A stretch of DNA of 64,000 nucleotides from contig NZ_CP014692.1 of assembly GCF_002005445.1 (NCBI RefSeq), forward strand, positions 744,001 to 808,000. The letters run 5' to 3'. Position 1 is the first letter of the stretch. Each line of letters begins with the position of its first letter. The DNA is from Acetobacter aceti. Lineage in GTDB: Bacteria; Pseudomonadota; Alphaproteobacteria; Acetobacterales; Acetobacteraceae. Both the position numbers and the translations under genes were made by a program. Shown one piece after another: positions 17,341-25,108 of this stretch. The notes below the pieces were generated by a model. It was not told the origin of the DNA. It made no database searches and worked only from the letters and a program-made list of their open reading frames with translations.

Positions 17341-17360
17341 ATGTTCAATTGAACATCTAC
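17341..17360. other. candidate prophage integrase arm site, left
   Basis: ATGTTCAATTGAACATCTAC recurs with one mismatch in the same orientation at 57779-57798. Both copies lie inside the prophage close to the att cores (95 bp here, 38 bp on the right). The inner TGTTCAATTGAACA is palindromic here. This copy overlaps the integrase stop codon. Confidence 0.5.
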
Positions 17361-18409
17361 AATTTCAAGGCAGAACCTACCTCCCGCAGATAGTCCGGAT
17401 CGAATTTGCGATAGACGCGACGCAAGGTCTGGGGGTCGGTGGCCAGCCAATCCGCTGCCTGATCAATCGGCACCTTCGCCATTGCCATCCACGATGCAAC
17501 AGAATGCTTGAAGTGGTGAGGAGTTGGCGTCCACCCTAGCTTCGCTTTCTGAGCCAGCTTCTTTACCGGCCACCGTATCCCATGAGTCACTTTGCGCCCG
17601 GCCCATTCCACAACATAATCGCATGTGCGCAGTTGATATGCAGCTTCAAGCTCATCTCTGAGGTCTGTGGTCATGGGGACAACCGCACGGCGCTTCGCAG
17701 TCAACTTTCGGCCCGGCTCTTGGAAATCAATCCTTCCGAGATCAAACATCACTCGATCCCATGTGAGTGAAAGTATCGACCCTTTGCGCGCGCCGGTAAA
17801 CATCGCGAGGCAGAGAAACGTCCTTATATGCGGTGTCTCGCAGGCATCGAGGAGTCTTCGAGCTTCGGCTTTAGTTATAAAGCGGTCTCGGGTCGCGCTC
17901 GCACCGGGGCCTTCCAATACAGGGGGCTTATCCAGACGCTGGTTCTTCCATGCGTGGCGGAGTGCGGCCCGCAATACATTGAACTCCCGCTTTAGCGTCC
18001 CGGCAGAAATGGGAATTTTCTCGGTGCCTGAATTGGTTGCTTTCCGGCTTCTGGCATTAGGCTTTCGAAAGCGGTTGCCGGCGTAGTCATCCCATTGCTG
18101 CTGCTGTATCTGATTGATGCGCAGATGCCCCATTCCCTCCTTCAGGCGGATAGATGCCTCCTGCAATCGGGATAGAGCAACAACTTTGCCTTCCCTCGAC
18201 TTCACGTAAACATCCAGCGCTTCCGTGAGATACTGACCGTTTGGACGGGACGATAATGCTGCCTCAAAATCCGTTAACGCACGCTTAGCGCTTTCCTCAC
18301 TCGAAGTGCCTGTCGAGCTTCGTTTGCGCTCACCCTCTTCCCACCAGACGATGGACCAAGACCCCCGGTAGAATTCCAAAAATGGTCTGTCAGGTCTTTT
18401 GCGGGGCAT
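17357..18409 (-). CDS. prophage tyrosine integrase
   Basis: 350 aa. It has an N-terminal arm-binding region (YRGSWSIVWWEEGERKRSST), a core-binding domain and a catalytic domain with Arg in MFTGARKGSILSLTW, the box HHFKHSVASWM (H-x-x-K in place of the commoner H-x-x-R) and Tyr in LRRVYRKF. The substitution also occurs in other proteobacterial phage integrases, so activity is still expected. It is adjacent to attL. The start overlaps the end of the xis-like gene upstream. Confidence 0.92.
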   Translation of the reverse strand: MPRKRPDRPFLEFYRGSWSIVWWEEGERKRSSTGTSSEESAKRALTDFEAALSSRPNGQYLTEALDVYVKSREGKVVALSRLQEASIRLKEGMGHLRINQIQQQQWDDYAGNRFRKPNARSRKATNSGTEKIPISAGTLKREFNVLRAALRHAWKNQRLDKPPVLEGPGASATRDRFITKAEARRLLDACETPHIRTFLCLAMFTGARKGSILSLTWDRVMFDLGRIDFQEPGRKLTAKRRAVVPMTTDLRDELEAAYQLRTCDYVVEWAGRKVTHGIRWPVKKLAQKAKLGWTPTPHHFKHSVASWMAMAKVPIDQAADWLATDPQTLRRVYRKFDPDYLREVGSALKL

Positions 18410-18585
18410 AAAAAAAGTTCCATGTAATTTCGAAGAGCATCCGGGGTGACGCGTGTGGCTCTTGGCCTTCGATATGCTTCGAGCTTCCCCTCCCGGATGG
18501 CTTTATAGATTGTGTCTATGTGCAAGCCAGCAATTGATGCTGCTGCCGCCACGGTCATGTATCGCGGCGTGATCGTCTCACTCAT
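18274..18585 (-). CDS. excisionase-like helix-turn-helix protein
   Basis: 103 aa. The first 55 residues (MTVAAAASIAGLHIDTIYKA, then REGKLEAYRRPRATRV) form a MerR/Xis-type winged helix that binds DNA. The C-terminal half overlaps the integrase gene by 136 bp in another frame. It starts after GGAGAGCGCCG. Position just upstream of int, and overlap with it, match a recombination directionality factor, though a plain regulator is possible. Confidence 0.75.
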   Translation of the reverse strand: MSETITPRYMTVAAAASIAGLHIDTIYKAIREGKLEAYRRPRATRVTPDALRNYMELFLCPAKDLTDHFWNSTGGLGPSSGGKRVSANEARQALRVRKALSVR

Positions 18586-18699
18586 CGGCGCTCTCCTTTC
18601 TTTGATTCCATTCCCATCGTGCTTGACGTCGCGGCGTTGGTGCCGACTGTCCGAGCGCGGCGGCTATGCGGCACGCGGCAATGTGTTTCGCGTGGCGGG

Positions 18700-19618
18700 T
18701 CATGGTACACTCCTGCTTGTTGCATCAGCATAGAATAACCGCAATGGAGGTAAACTATTTACGATTCTCGTAGTCTCCAGACTGATATTTATCACTCGCA
18801 ACAGCAGATCAAGTGGATATCTGGGATTGCCAATTGTCTCAACAGCCCAGTCATTTGGGTCATTTCGTATGCCACTGGCCTTATCAGTTTTCACGCGCTG
18901 ACCATCCATCACCCATCCAATGGCAGTCTTCCCATTGAGAATATAATTATAAGCTTCTAGCGGGATTCCTGAAATAGTAATGTATTCATTATAAATAATC
19001 ATTGTTTTGTCCGGTTCTTGGCGCTTTCCTGCAAATTTCATTTTCTCAACTCGGTAGAATTTCTCAGGATTACTTGCGGCCATTTCCGGGTATTTGAACC
19101 GAAGTTCAGATGGATACATATCGCACTTGTCAAAATCGACATGCATGTTTCCCAATTCTTTCCCAGCACGCGAAAAATGCCAGAAATCCTCTGCCGACGC
19201 CACACGGGGAATCCGCGGTAATTCTTTCCGGAGATTATTCGCGTAGCGTGTCCTGTAGTCTTCTGAATGGAGAATTCCGTAGACGTAGTAAAACAAGTCT
19301 TTCTTGGTAATATCTTCTCCGGGATAAGCTTCTCTGAAGTGGTTCAGACCATCATCAGTTATAGCGTCGTGCCGAATATAATTCCGGTATTCATGTCCGC
19401 CTATCTCAGACGCATTGCAGTTATCGCTCATCTTTATTTTCCATACTGTAAACATATAGTGGGAATGACTGCGTTGCGTCCGGACTGATATGCAGGTCCG
19501 GCACTTGTCCCACCATCAGGACACCGAATTCTGATCGGCAACCTCCCATGCCAGTCACGCATATAACGAGGTTCCCACCATGATTACTTTTATTTATGGA
19601 CATTGTATTGATTCCCAT
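18700..19618 (-). pseudogene. C-terminal part of a type ISP restriction-modification enzyme, frameshifted
   Basis: Two overlapping frames together match the C-terminal specificity region of type ISP (LlaBIII-like) helicase-methyltransferase enzymes. Frame 1 (19618-19421) has NLVICVTGMGG, VLMVGQVPDLH and FPLYVY. Frame 2 (19455-18700) has IRHDAITDDGLNHFREAYPG, DLFYYVYGILHSEDYRTRYA, LPRIPRV, FAGKRQEP, IPLEAYNYILNGKTAIGWVM and KASGIRNDPNDWA. The homology continues across the frame change near 19430-19455. Nuclease, helicase and methyltransferase domains are absent. It sits in the leftward early operon, last before xis, and may be a remnant or a domain-only product. Confidence 0.75.
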
Positions 19619-20030
19619 TGTCCCCCTGTTTTTTCGCGCAGGAAATACAACTGTCAACGCGACCCTGTTTTAGGCTAGACATACTAACCAAAGCCTTGTA
19701 CCCGCACTGACATATGGTCTCTGCCAAAATCCCTCGGCCTCGATATCTTCTCTGCTCGTCTATATGAATACCAGTGACTACCCGCATTCCGATGCGGGTG
19801 CCGACATATGCAGCCTCGATATCCGTAATGCATCTACTTGTTGCTCTGGATCGAGAGCATGACCGGCAGCACATTCCCTTCCCATTTCTAAGAAAATGAC
19901 CAAAGATTTCTCCCACAGCCCCACAATCGCATCGGACAAAAAACCGCGCGCGGCCATTTTTTGACGGAGCGAAGCCGATTACAGTGCGCGTTCCAAATCT
20001 CTCGCCTCTGATATCAACAGCTTTGCTCAC
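19590..20030 (-). CDS. phage protein with two zinc-ribbon-like motifs
   Basis: 146 aa. It has two similar halves: GERFGTRTVIGF with RCDCG and CCRSC, and GTRIGMRVVTGI with CQCG and CISC. This G-x-R-x-G-x-x-x-V-x-G segment followed by CxC and CxxC resembles the DNA-binding region found at the N-terminus of HNH endonucleases and other phage proteins. No nuclease domain follows. Its last codons overlap the first frame of the type ISP fragment. Confidence 0.65.
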   Translation of the reverse strand: MSKAVDIRGERFGTRTVIGFAPSKNGRARFFVRCDCGAVGEIFGHFLRNGKGMCCRSCSRSRATSRCITDIEAAYVGTRIGMRVVTGIHIDEQRRYRGRGILAETICQCGYKALVSMSSLKQGRVDSCISCAKKQGDNGNQYNVHK

Positions 20031-20226
20031 TGATTATTTCCTTTATCTTCTTCGAATACGTAAACATCCGCGTTGTATTTTTATCGATGAATACTGGGAA
20101 TTGCCCAATATTCGCAGGTTTGTTTATCGACCTGCTGCGAACAGTCCTTACGCTGCCAACAAGCCGAAAATCTGAGCTTGGGTATCGTGTTTCATCAACA
20201 CATATTACTATGCAATGCTCTGTCAC
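20014..20226 (-). CDS. hypothetical phage protein (70 aa)
   Basis: GTG start overlapping the stop codon of the upstream gene (GTGA). Basic, Ser/Arg-rich centre (LVGSVRTVRSRSINKPANIG). No family recognised. Part of the coupled leftward operon. Confidence 0.5.
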   Translation of the reverse strand: MTEHCIVICVDETRYPSSDFRLVGSVRTVRSRSINKPANIGQFPVFIDKNTTRMFTYSKKIKEIISEQSC

Positions 20227-20555
20227 TCTCCATCCCCCTTCATGGCGGCGTCGATGGCGGAGCGGGGTGTTTCTCCATCCCCAATAGCCTGAGCACATCG
20301 AAACGCCCCAATGTGCATTTTTCTGGTCGCCTCAATCTCTCCCGAAGCTGACAGTTCTCGGTAGGTTTGGCCTATTCCAGAGCATAGTTCCGCACACTCA
20401 GCCCGCGCCCGTTCGTAGCCGCGCTGTTCGGCTTCTTCGATAAAGGCTTTTGCCACGCAGCCCACCGCTGCCTTCGCTGATGGCACAGGATCGGCCAACA
20501 AGCCCCGGATCACGATCTTGAATTGGGTAAGCTGCTCTTCTCGCGTCCGGGCCAT
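20223..20555 (-). CDS. hypothetical phage protein (110 aa)
   Basis: The start ATG at 20555 overlaps the upstream stop (TAATG), so the longer frame to 20594 is rejected. Helical and charged (FIEEAEQRGYERARAECAEL). No known domain is evident. Confidence 0.65.
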   Translation of the reverse strand: MARTREEQLTQFKIVIRGLLADPVPSAKAAVGCVAKAFIEEAEQRGYERARAECAELCSGIGQTYRELSASGEIEATRKMHIGAFRCAQAIGDGETPRSAIDAAMKGDGE

Positions 20556-20935
20556 TACTTGCGGTCCTCGAAAATGGAGAGGGGGATGAACCAAACAGGA
20601 AGAACTTCACGGATTTCTTGATAACCCCAGCTGGGCACACGGCCGTCCGTCCAGCCGCCGAACGCATCGTCTATATCCTCATCCCACCAAGCTATGGTGC
20701 AATACTCCTCGCAATGAACGAAGTATCTGGTCCCATCCATCAGAGCCTCGCCGATCGGCCTCCACATCGCGGCGAGGGCGGCTTTGAGCCCTTCCTCTAC
20801 TCCATTCGAAAACAGGATCGCCGCACCGGGAGAACGTGTTTTGTAATCCTCCCATGTTTCCCCGTTCTGAAATTGTATCGTTTGCTGCCACGTTCCGAGA
20901 ACAGCCGCCTCGATCATTTCTGGTGTCGGGGTCAT
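20555..20935 (-). CDS. DUF551-like phage protein
   Basis: 126 aa. The C-terminal half has the pattern WRPIGEALMDGTRYFVH, IAWWDED, GWTDG and EIREVLPVWFIPL, which resembles DUF551-type small phage proteins (W-x-P-I...W-x-P). Function unknown. Overlaps its neighbours by 4 bp. Confidence 0.65.
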   Translation of the reverse strand: MTPTPEMIEAAVLGTWQQTIQFQNGETWEDYKTRSPGAAILFSNGVEEGLKAALAAMWRPIGEALMDGTRYFVHCEEYCTIAWWDEDIDDAFGGWTDGRVPSWGYQEIREVLPVWFIPLSIFEDRK

Positions 20936-21168
20936 GCTTGTTCATCCTCATGCTCAGCGGCCCGTAACGCAACAGGCGGATGCGATCGCGTCCCCACGCA
21001 CCATAATTCTACACTTCCACCCCGGTTGAGAATCGCCAGTTCATCTGGCGTTGGCTCCCATCTGGTAACAAGACAGCCATCGATACATCTCGCGAACAGG
21101 TCACGCACACCGTCCTGGCCCCCTCGCAAAACGACGTCAGAAGCAACAATATTTAACGGGATCATCAT
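20932..21168 (-). CDS. hypothetical phage protein (78 aa)
   Basis: Contains DELAILNRGGSVELWCVGTR followed by HPPVAL, a pattern common in small early phage proteins of unknown role. ATGA overlaps on both sides. Confidence 0.65.
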   Translation of the reverse strand: MMIPLNIVASDVVLRGGQDGVRDLFARCIDGCLVTRWEPTPDELAILNRGGSVELWCVGTRSHPPVALRAAEHEDEQA

Positions 21169-21443
21169 CTCACCCTCCAGAACCGGGAGTTCAGCTCATC
21201 GATTTTTCTCGATGCAAATTTCCAGTTACTGTATTCGGGATCCTGCCTGCGAAGTTCCTGAGCGGTTCTCAGCCACAGATCGACAAGATGTCCAGGCAGC
21301 TCGAAGCTCTGTCCTGGCCGCATCAGGCTCAGGACATCTTTTCTGCGTTTCATCCCTCCATTCTCTGGGGCTGACAGCGGAATATCCTTATCTATGACTG
21401 AAGGAATCCAAGTAGGACCGAAACTGCATTCGCTTTCTGTCAC
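21165..21443 (-). CDS. hypothetical phage protein (92 aa)
   Basis: GTG start overlapping the upstream TGA. Helical C-terminus (HLVDLWLRTAQELRRQDPEY). No family recognised. Confidence 0.55.
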   Translation of the reverse strand: MTESECSFGPTWIPSVIDKDIPLSAPENGGMKRRKDVLSLMRPGQSFELPGHLVDLWLRTAQELRRQDPEYSNWKFASRKIDELNSRFWRVR

Positions 21444-21580
21444 TTCCCACCTCCCCAGGCAGCACGAACCAACTCCATGATCACAATATCGCCCTCGAAT
21501 CGCTCGGCCAGCACTCGTAAGAGCTTATCCTTGGCGTCCTCACGCCGTTTTTCTTCAGCGAATACTTCGGGCATGCTCAT
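21440..21580 (-). CDS. small phage protein (46 aa)
   Basis: Begins MSMPEVFAEEKRREDAKDKL and continues with a single charged helix to AAWGGGK. It is flanked by ATGA and GTGA overlaps, so it is a likely link in the translationally coupled operon despite its size. Confidence 0.55.
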   Translation of the reverse strand: MSMPEVFAEEKRREDAKDKLLRVLAERFEGDIVIMELVRAAWGGGK

Positions 21581-22002
21581 GATGCTGCTCCTAAACGCCT
21601 TTTCATCAGACTGTATTCGAGGAATGATTTCGCTGTCGTTTTATCAAGGAGCTCAGCTAACTTATCCACCTCAGCCTGCTTCTCAGCCAGCGCGGCAAGG
21701 TGGTCGGACTGGCGGACGAGGGGAAACCAGTCAGCGAATGGTTTCCCACTGATGTAGTATCCTGATCGTTTCGGAATTGCCTCGAAATCACGCGGACAGC
21801 CATAACCGGCAACCGGCACCGAACTATCAACGGGCGTCCCGATGGTGAGAATGGATGACTCTATTGCGCGGCACAGGCTATTTTCTGTGAACATCGCTTT
21901 GCTTGCGGCCATATTCTGCTCATACGTCAGCGGCAACATCACGACATACGCTTGGTTCTCAGTCACCACCGTTGTCTCGATCATTCCCGGTGTCTGAGTC
22001 AT
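21577..22002 (-). CDS. hypothetical phage protein with C-terminal coiled coil
   Basis: 141 aa. The C-terminal 40 residues (LAALAEKQAEVDKLAELLDK) are predicted coiled coil. The N-terminal part is mixed and has no recognised domain. Coupled by ATGA at both ends. Confidence 0.6.
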   Translation of the reverse strand: MTQTPGMIETTVVTENQAYVVMLPLTYEQNMAASKAMFTENSLCRAIESSILTIGTPVDSSVPVAGYGCPRDFEAIPKRSGYYISGKPFADWFPLVRQSDHLAALAEKQAEVDKLAELLDKTTAKSFLEYSLMKRRLGAAS

Positions 22003-22454
22003 TGCACCAGCCCTCCTGCAATTGAGCGGGCAACCGTTCTTCCGGTATCAGTGAGGCGGAACGTCGCATCATCTTGATTCCAGGCTGAGTGAGCCTTCAT
22101 CAGCCCATGGCGTTCCAGCGCGACAAGGCGATCATCAGTCCGGCTTGTATAAAAATGATCTCGCCAACCAAGTTTTTCAATATCGCCCGGCCTGCCACTG
22201 TATCCATAGGCATGAAGAAGAACGTCTTTTTGTTCTTCGGTCAGTTTATCCACGACCGGATCAGGGTCAGGAAAATGAATGTCTGACTCTGGCTTCCGTG
22301 TGACTGAGATATCGCTAAACGTCACATCATCCCGCACATCGCGTATATCCAGCAGATATTGATAGCGCGCGTTGCCTGATGTGGCTGAATAAACTGTATC
22401 TGCGATGTCGCTCCACCGCAATTTAACAGACCACGCCTTAAGAGTTTTTGTCAT
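21999..22454 (-). CDS. hypothetical phage protein with winged-helix-like C-terminus
   Basis: 151 aa. Residues about 70-145 (LTEEQKDVLLHAYGYSGRPG, RLVALERHGLMKAHS, TFRLTDTGRTVARSI) follow the helix-helix-wing pattern of MarR-like DNA-binding folds. The N-terminal part is strand-rich. A regulatory role is inferred only. Confidence 0.6.
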   Translation of the reverse strand: MTKTLKAWSVKLRWSDIADTVYSATSGNARYQYLLDIRDVRDDVTFSDISVTRKPESDIHFPDPDPVVDKLTEEQKDVLLHAYGYSGRPGDIEKLGWRDHFYTSRTDDRLVALERHGLMKAHSAWNQDDATFRLTDTGRTVARSIAGGLVQ

Positions 22455-22786
22455 TGATGATCCCCTATAAACTCAGCTTCCTCAGCCCATCCGCTCAACA
22501 CGCCCCGGCCACCCTCATGCTCCAGCTCGCATTCTGGAAACAGGATCTGGAAATGTTGGCTGTCTGTCGCTGTCGCTGAAAACATCGCCGGATCCTCTGT
22601 CGGCCTGACAGTCAGGCTCCAATCCGGAATTGCTCCAGTGCTATCGCCGTAAATTGCGGCTTTGCCGTCGATCCGTTTCTTGCAGCAGCGATCAAATTCG
22701 ATGGGCCAGCCATACCGTGTGTCCATCAAAGTGGCGGCATATCCACCGCGATCGACTGGACTAATTGACAGGTGGTACCGTGGCAT
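22451..22786 (-). CDS. hypothetical phage protein (111 aa)
   Basis: Predicted strand-rich, starting MPRYHLSISPVDRGGYAATL. No family recognised. It begins 9 bp after the upstream stop, one of the few non-overlapping junctions in this operon. Confidence 0.6.
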   Translation of the reverse strand: MPRYHLSISPVDRGGYAATLMDTRYGWPIEFDRCCKKRIDGKAAIYGDSTGAIPDWSLTVRPTEDPAMFSATATDSQHFQILFPECELEHEGGRGVLSGWAEEAEFIGDHQ

Positions 22787-22795
22787 TAGTCCACC

Positions 22796-23032
22796 TCATG
22801 CTTTCAGGATCTGAAAAAGCATTCCCCATCCAGCAACACTGACAATTCCGACAATCAGAACGCCCGCAATCCGCCAGAGATGAAGCGTTCGGCCCTGCCG
22901 ATCCGTTCTTCTGCGTCGTTTAGAGCGATGAATACAGCGGGCTTCACGTTCAGCCGCAATGATCAGAGCGGCAACGCACAGAGATACGATAAGCAGAAGC
23001 GCAGCGAGATCATTATTCGATGAAAATGTCAT
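22796..23032 (-). CDS. small membrane protein (78 aa)
   Basis: Two hydrophobic segments (LAALLLIVSLCVAALIIA and AGVLIVGIVSVAGWGMLFQI) separated by a basic loop (HRSKRRRRTDRQGR). Possibly an inner-membrane early phage protein such as a superinfection or host-takeover factor; this is inference. Confidence 0.6.
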   Translation of the reverse strand: MTFSSNNDLAALLLIVSLCVAALIIAAEREARCIHRSKRRRRTDRQGRTLHLWRIAGVLIVGIVSVAGWGMLFQILKA

Positions 23033-23325
23033 CTCCGCACTCCCATGATCGAGAACGGCTGGTAGGCTTTGCGCTGCTTTGGCGCTTCAACCGCATGAAC
23101 CCATGAAGGCGGGCACGTGAACTCCACGCCTGTTGCCAGTTCGATCGTGTGTTCCAGATCGACGGCCCCCAGGCGCTTCACACTGATCTCGCGGGCGATC
23201 TGGGGCGCACGAAATGCCCAGTGCTGTGAGCGCGGATCCCGGATGATCACGTCGCGGCCGGTACGCGTGTTGCGGACAACGGACGCCAGATTGACGATAT
23301 TCGATGTCATTGACTTCTCTTTCAT
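23029..23325 (-). CDS. hypothetical phage protein (98 aa)
   Basis: ATG 23325 overlaps the upstream stop. A second ATG at 23310 has a better-placed GAGAAG and gives MTSNIVNLASVVRNTRTGRD. No family recognised. Confidence 0.6.
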   Translation of the reverse strand: MKEKSMTSNIVNLASVVRNTRTGRDVIIRDPRSQHWAFRAPQIAREISVKRLGAVDLEHTIELATGVEFTCPPSWVHAVEAPKQRKAYQPFSIMGVRR

Positions 23326-23543
23326 GCGCACTGGCGGATGCGGTGCGGCGCTTCGTCACGCAGACGGTTCGCCAGCGACCCGGCAATCGCGGCGCCAGTG
23401 CTGTTGTTCATTGTTCTCAGGTGTCGGCTGCACTCGTCGCAGTAGTCAGCCGCGATCAGCAGCGCATCCGTGGAAAAGCGTCGGCAGGACAGAAGTAATT
23501 CGACCGAATTACAGAGCGTTGCTGTCTGCTGCAGGCTGCTCAT
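23322..23543 (-). CDS. hypothetical phage protein (73 aa)
   Basis: Helical, five cysteines including CDEC, starting MSSLQQTATLCNSVELLLSC. No family recognised. Coupled by ATGA on both sides. Confidence 0.55.
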   Translation of the reverse strand: MSSLQQTATLCNSVELLLSCRRFSTDALLIAADYCDECSRHLRTMNNSTGAAIAGSLANRLRDEAPHRIRQCA

Positions 23544-23827
23544 GTTGTAGGCTTCTGCGTCTGGCTGATCGCCTCACGCTCGGCGCGCATGGCATTCACG
23601 GCCGCGCCGGCAGCGATCAGGATCCTGCTCGACGTCTCATCATCAAACCGACCCTCGCGCAGGGTCGACTGCACCACAGCCATAAGATCATCCAGTGCAT
23701 CCAATCGCTTCATGGATGCCGAAACACGCTGAAGCGCTGAGAGCGTCTGGTTCGTTTGAGGCGCGTGGGGCCATCCAGAAGTATTGGGAAGCGGCAACGT
23801 CCCCGGCATGTCACTGGCAATTCTCAT
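23540..23827 (-). CDS. hypothetical phage protein, paralogue of the gene at 24551
   Basis: 95 aa. The C-terminal half (DETSSRILIAAGAAVNAMRA then EREAISQTQ) aligns with DPATERGIIDAAAEVAIAMK and ERVDIIRTQ of the gene at 24551-24814. Helical. The duplicated genes imply local tandem amplification in this operon. Confidence 0.6.
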   Translation of the reverse strand: MRIASDMPGTLPLPNTSGWPHAPQTNQTLSALQRVSASMKRLDALDDLMAVVQSTLREGRFDDETSSRILIAAGAAVNAMRAEREAISQTQKPTT

Positions 23828-24138
23828 GCCGCACCTCGCATGCCGGAACGGCTATTGTCAGCCGTTCCGGCTGCTTCCATCATTGCGACGCCAACTCCAG
23901 CAATGAGGAAACCGATATGAGTGAAAAGTTTGAGCCGGCAATTGAGGCCGCTCTTATTCAGGCCGCTGCTACCCTTCTCGCAAACAAGCAGAAAACGCTG
24001 ATAGAGCGAGGCATCAAAGATCCTGGGGATCTTTATAATGATATCCCCATGAGACAGCATTTTTCTCTCATGGTGCAGTCGCTTCGCGCGGCTTACAAAA
24101 CTACCTGATTGTTTTGTATTTGAGGAAGGTGTGATCAT
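23824..24138 (-). CDS. hypothetical ORF in the coupled operon, overlapped by an opposite-strand gene
   Basis: 104 aa. Both ends have ATGA overlaps with neighbours, which argues that it is translated. Its sequence is less protein-like than its neighbours, and a convincing plus-strand ORF (23917-24108) lies inside it. The last residues (MRGAA) and 17 bp of DNA repeat the end of the 24551 gene, so it may be partly duplicated DNA. Confidence 0.4.
   Translation of the reverse strand: MITPSSNTKQSGSFVSRAKRLHHERKMLSHGDIIIKIPRIFDASLYQRFLLVCEKGSSGLNKSGLNCRLKLFTHIGFLIAGVGVAMMEAAGTADNSRSGMRGAA
23917..24108 (+). CDS. small helical protein encoded antisense within the early operon
   Basis: 63 aa, MSEKFEPAIEAALIQAAATL followed by an amphipathic helical region and AAYKTT. 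ATG preceded by GAGGAAACCGAT. The Ala-rich helix is typical of small phage proteins. It conflicts with the minus-strand frame 23824-24138; at most one of the two may be functional. Confidence 0.4.
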   Translation: MSEKFEPAIEAALIQAAATLLANKQKTLIERGIKDPGDLYNDIPMRQHFSLMVQSLRAAYKTT

Positions 24139-24554
24139 TGCTGATCTCCTTCCTCAGAACATTCTACAATTCCCGCGTCACAAAGGCACATGGCAAGCAG
24201 ATGAGCCTGTAATTCTGAAGATAGATCACGAATCAGAAGCATTGCATGCGTGGGAGGGATATAGAGTGAATTGCGCCCTATAGACTCCACAACAGACTTA
24301 AGGGCTTCCTGAACTCTCATCAGCCTAAAATTTATGTCTTCTTTCGTCTTGAAGGCGGCATCCTCGCTTGGTTCGCCAGCACTGCGTTGTGCAATGTCCA
24401 ATATCTTCTGGCCACGGAGTGCAATCTTCGAAGTCAAGGTAGCTAACTCAAAGCATGCTATTGAGGTACAATCCCTATCTTCAAGATGCGCCTCTCCATC
24501 ACAATCAGGTGGCCAGTAAAGAAAGCGTGGGCGCTTTACCAATTCATCGCTCAT
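24135..24554 (-). CDS. hypothetical phage protein (139 aa)
   Basis: Starts MSDELVKRPRFLYWPPDCDG. Helical and cysteine-containing, with an acidic tail (CSEEGDQQ). No family recognised. ATGA overlap with the 24551 gene. Confidence 0.6.
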   Translation of the reverse strand: MSDELVKRPRFLYWPPDCDGEAHLEDRDCTSIACFELATLTSKIALRGQKILDIAQRSAGEPSEDAAFKTKEDINFRLMRVQEALKSVVESIGRNSLYIPPTHAMLLIRDLSSELQAHLLAMCLCDAGIVECSEEGDQQ

Positions 24555-24814
24555 GCCGCACCTCGCTGCGTGCGGATGATGTCCACGCGCTCCGCCTTCA
24601 TGGCGATTGCGACTTCTGCCGCCGCGTCAATGATCCCACGTTCCGTTGCCGGATCACTCTTTCCGGACAACATGGCGCTGGAGGCGGCGCTAACCAGTGT
24701 GGCCAGAGCCCGGGCGCGGTCCAGTGAGGATCTGAGCGTAATGGTGGTCTGAGGGCGGTCTACTGGTTTTTCAGCCGTCCCTTTTTCCCGATTGAAATCG
24801 CCCGGCATGATCAT
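24551..24814 (-). CDS. hypothetical phage protein, paralogue of the gene at 23540
   Basis: 87 aa, helical, ending IIRTQRGAA. Shares a C-terminal helical pattern with the 23540-23827 product. Second gene of the leftward early operon, directly behind the operator-proximal gene. Confidence 0.6.
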   Translation of the reverse strand: MIMPGDFNREKGTAEKPVDRPQTTITLRSSLDRARALATLVSAASSAMLSGKSDPATERGIIDAAAEVAIAMKAERVDIIRTQRGAA

Positions 24815-25017
24815 GCGACGATCTCCGCCGCATCGATCTGCATTCCCGCGTCAGTGGCGAAATAGCGGATCTGATGACCACCGAGGCCAGACACGCTGCC
24901 CTCGATAAGGCCAGCATCCAGAAGACTCTTGATGTCGGTCTTGTAGATGTAGGGTGCGCCGCCTTCGAGCCGGGCAAGGCGCAGGATTTGTTGCTGCTTT
25001 TTGTTGAAGCGGGACAT
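24811..25017 (-). CDS. first gene of leftward early operon, winged-helix-like
   Basis: 68 aa from ATG 25017 (GGAGAACCGC ahead of it; an alternative ATG at 25029 lacks such a site). The sequence MSRFNKKQQQILRLARLEGG, then TDIKSLLDAGLIEGS and IRYFATDAGMQ, follows a winged helix-turn-helix pattern. It is transcribed from the operator-covered promoter at 25054-25105 and may be an early regulator. Confidence 0.65.
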   Translation of the reverse strand: MSRFNKKQQQILRLARLEGGAPYIYKTDIKSLLDAGLIEGSVSGLGGHQIRYFATDAGMQIDAAEIVA

Positions 25018-25053
25018 GCGGTTCTCCATCCCTCAGTGATGTGATGGAGTGAG

Positions 25054-25105
25054 TGTCGCATATACCGACATTCTGCGTCAATCGAAATTGTCGGTATATG
25101 CGACG
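25054..25105 (-). promoter_or_regulatory. leftward early promoter with two repressor operators
   Basis: TGTCGCATATACCGACA (25054-25070) is the exact reverse complement of the cro operator core, and TGTCGGTATATGCGACG (25089-25105) matches it in 16 of 17 bases. They are inverted, 18 bp apart. On the minus strand TTGACG lies between them, with GACACT 18 bp further as a weak -10. The layout indicates repression by the Xre protein. Confidence 0.7.
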
Positions 25106-25108
25106 TCG

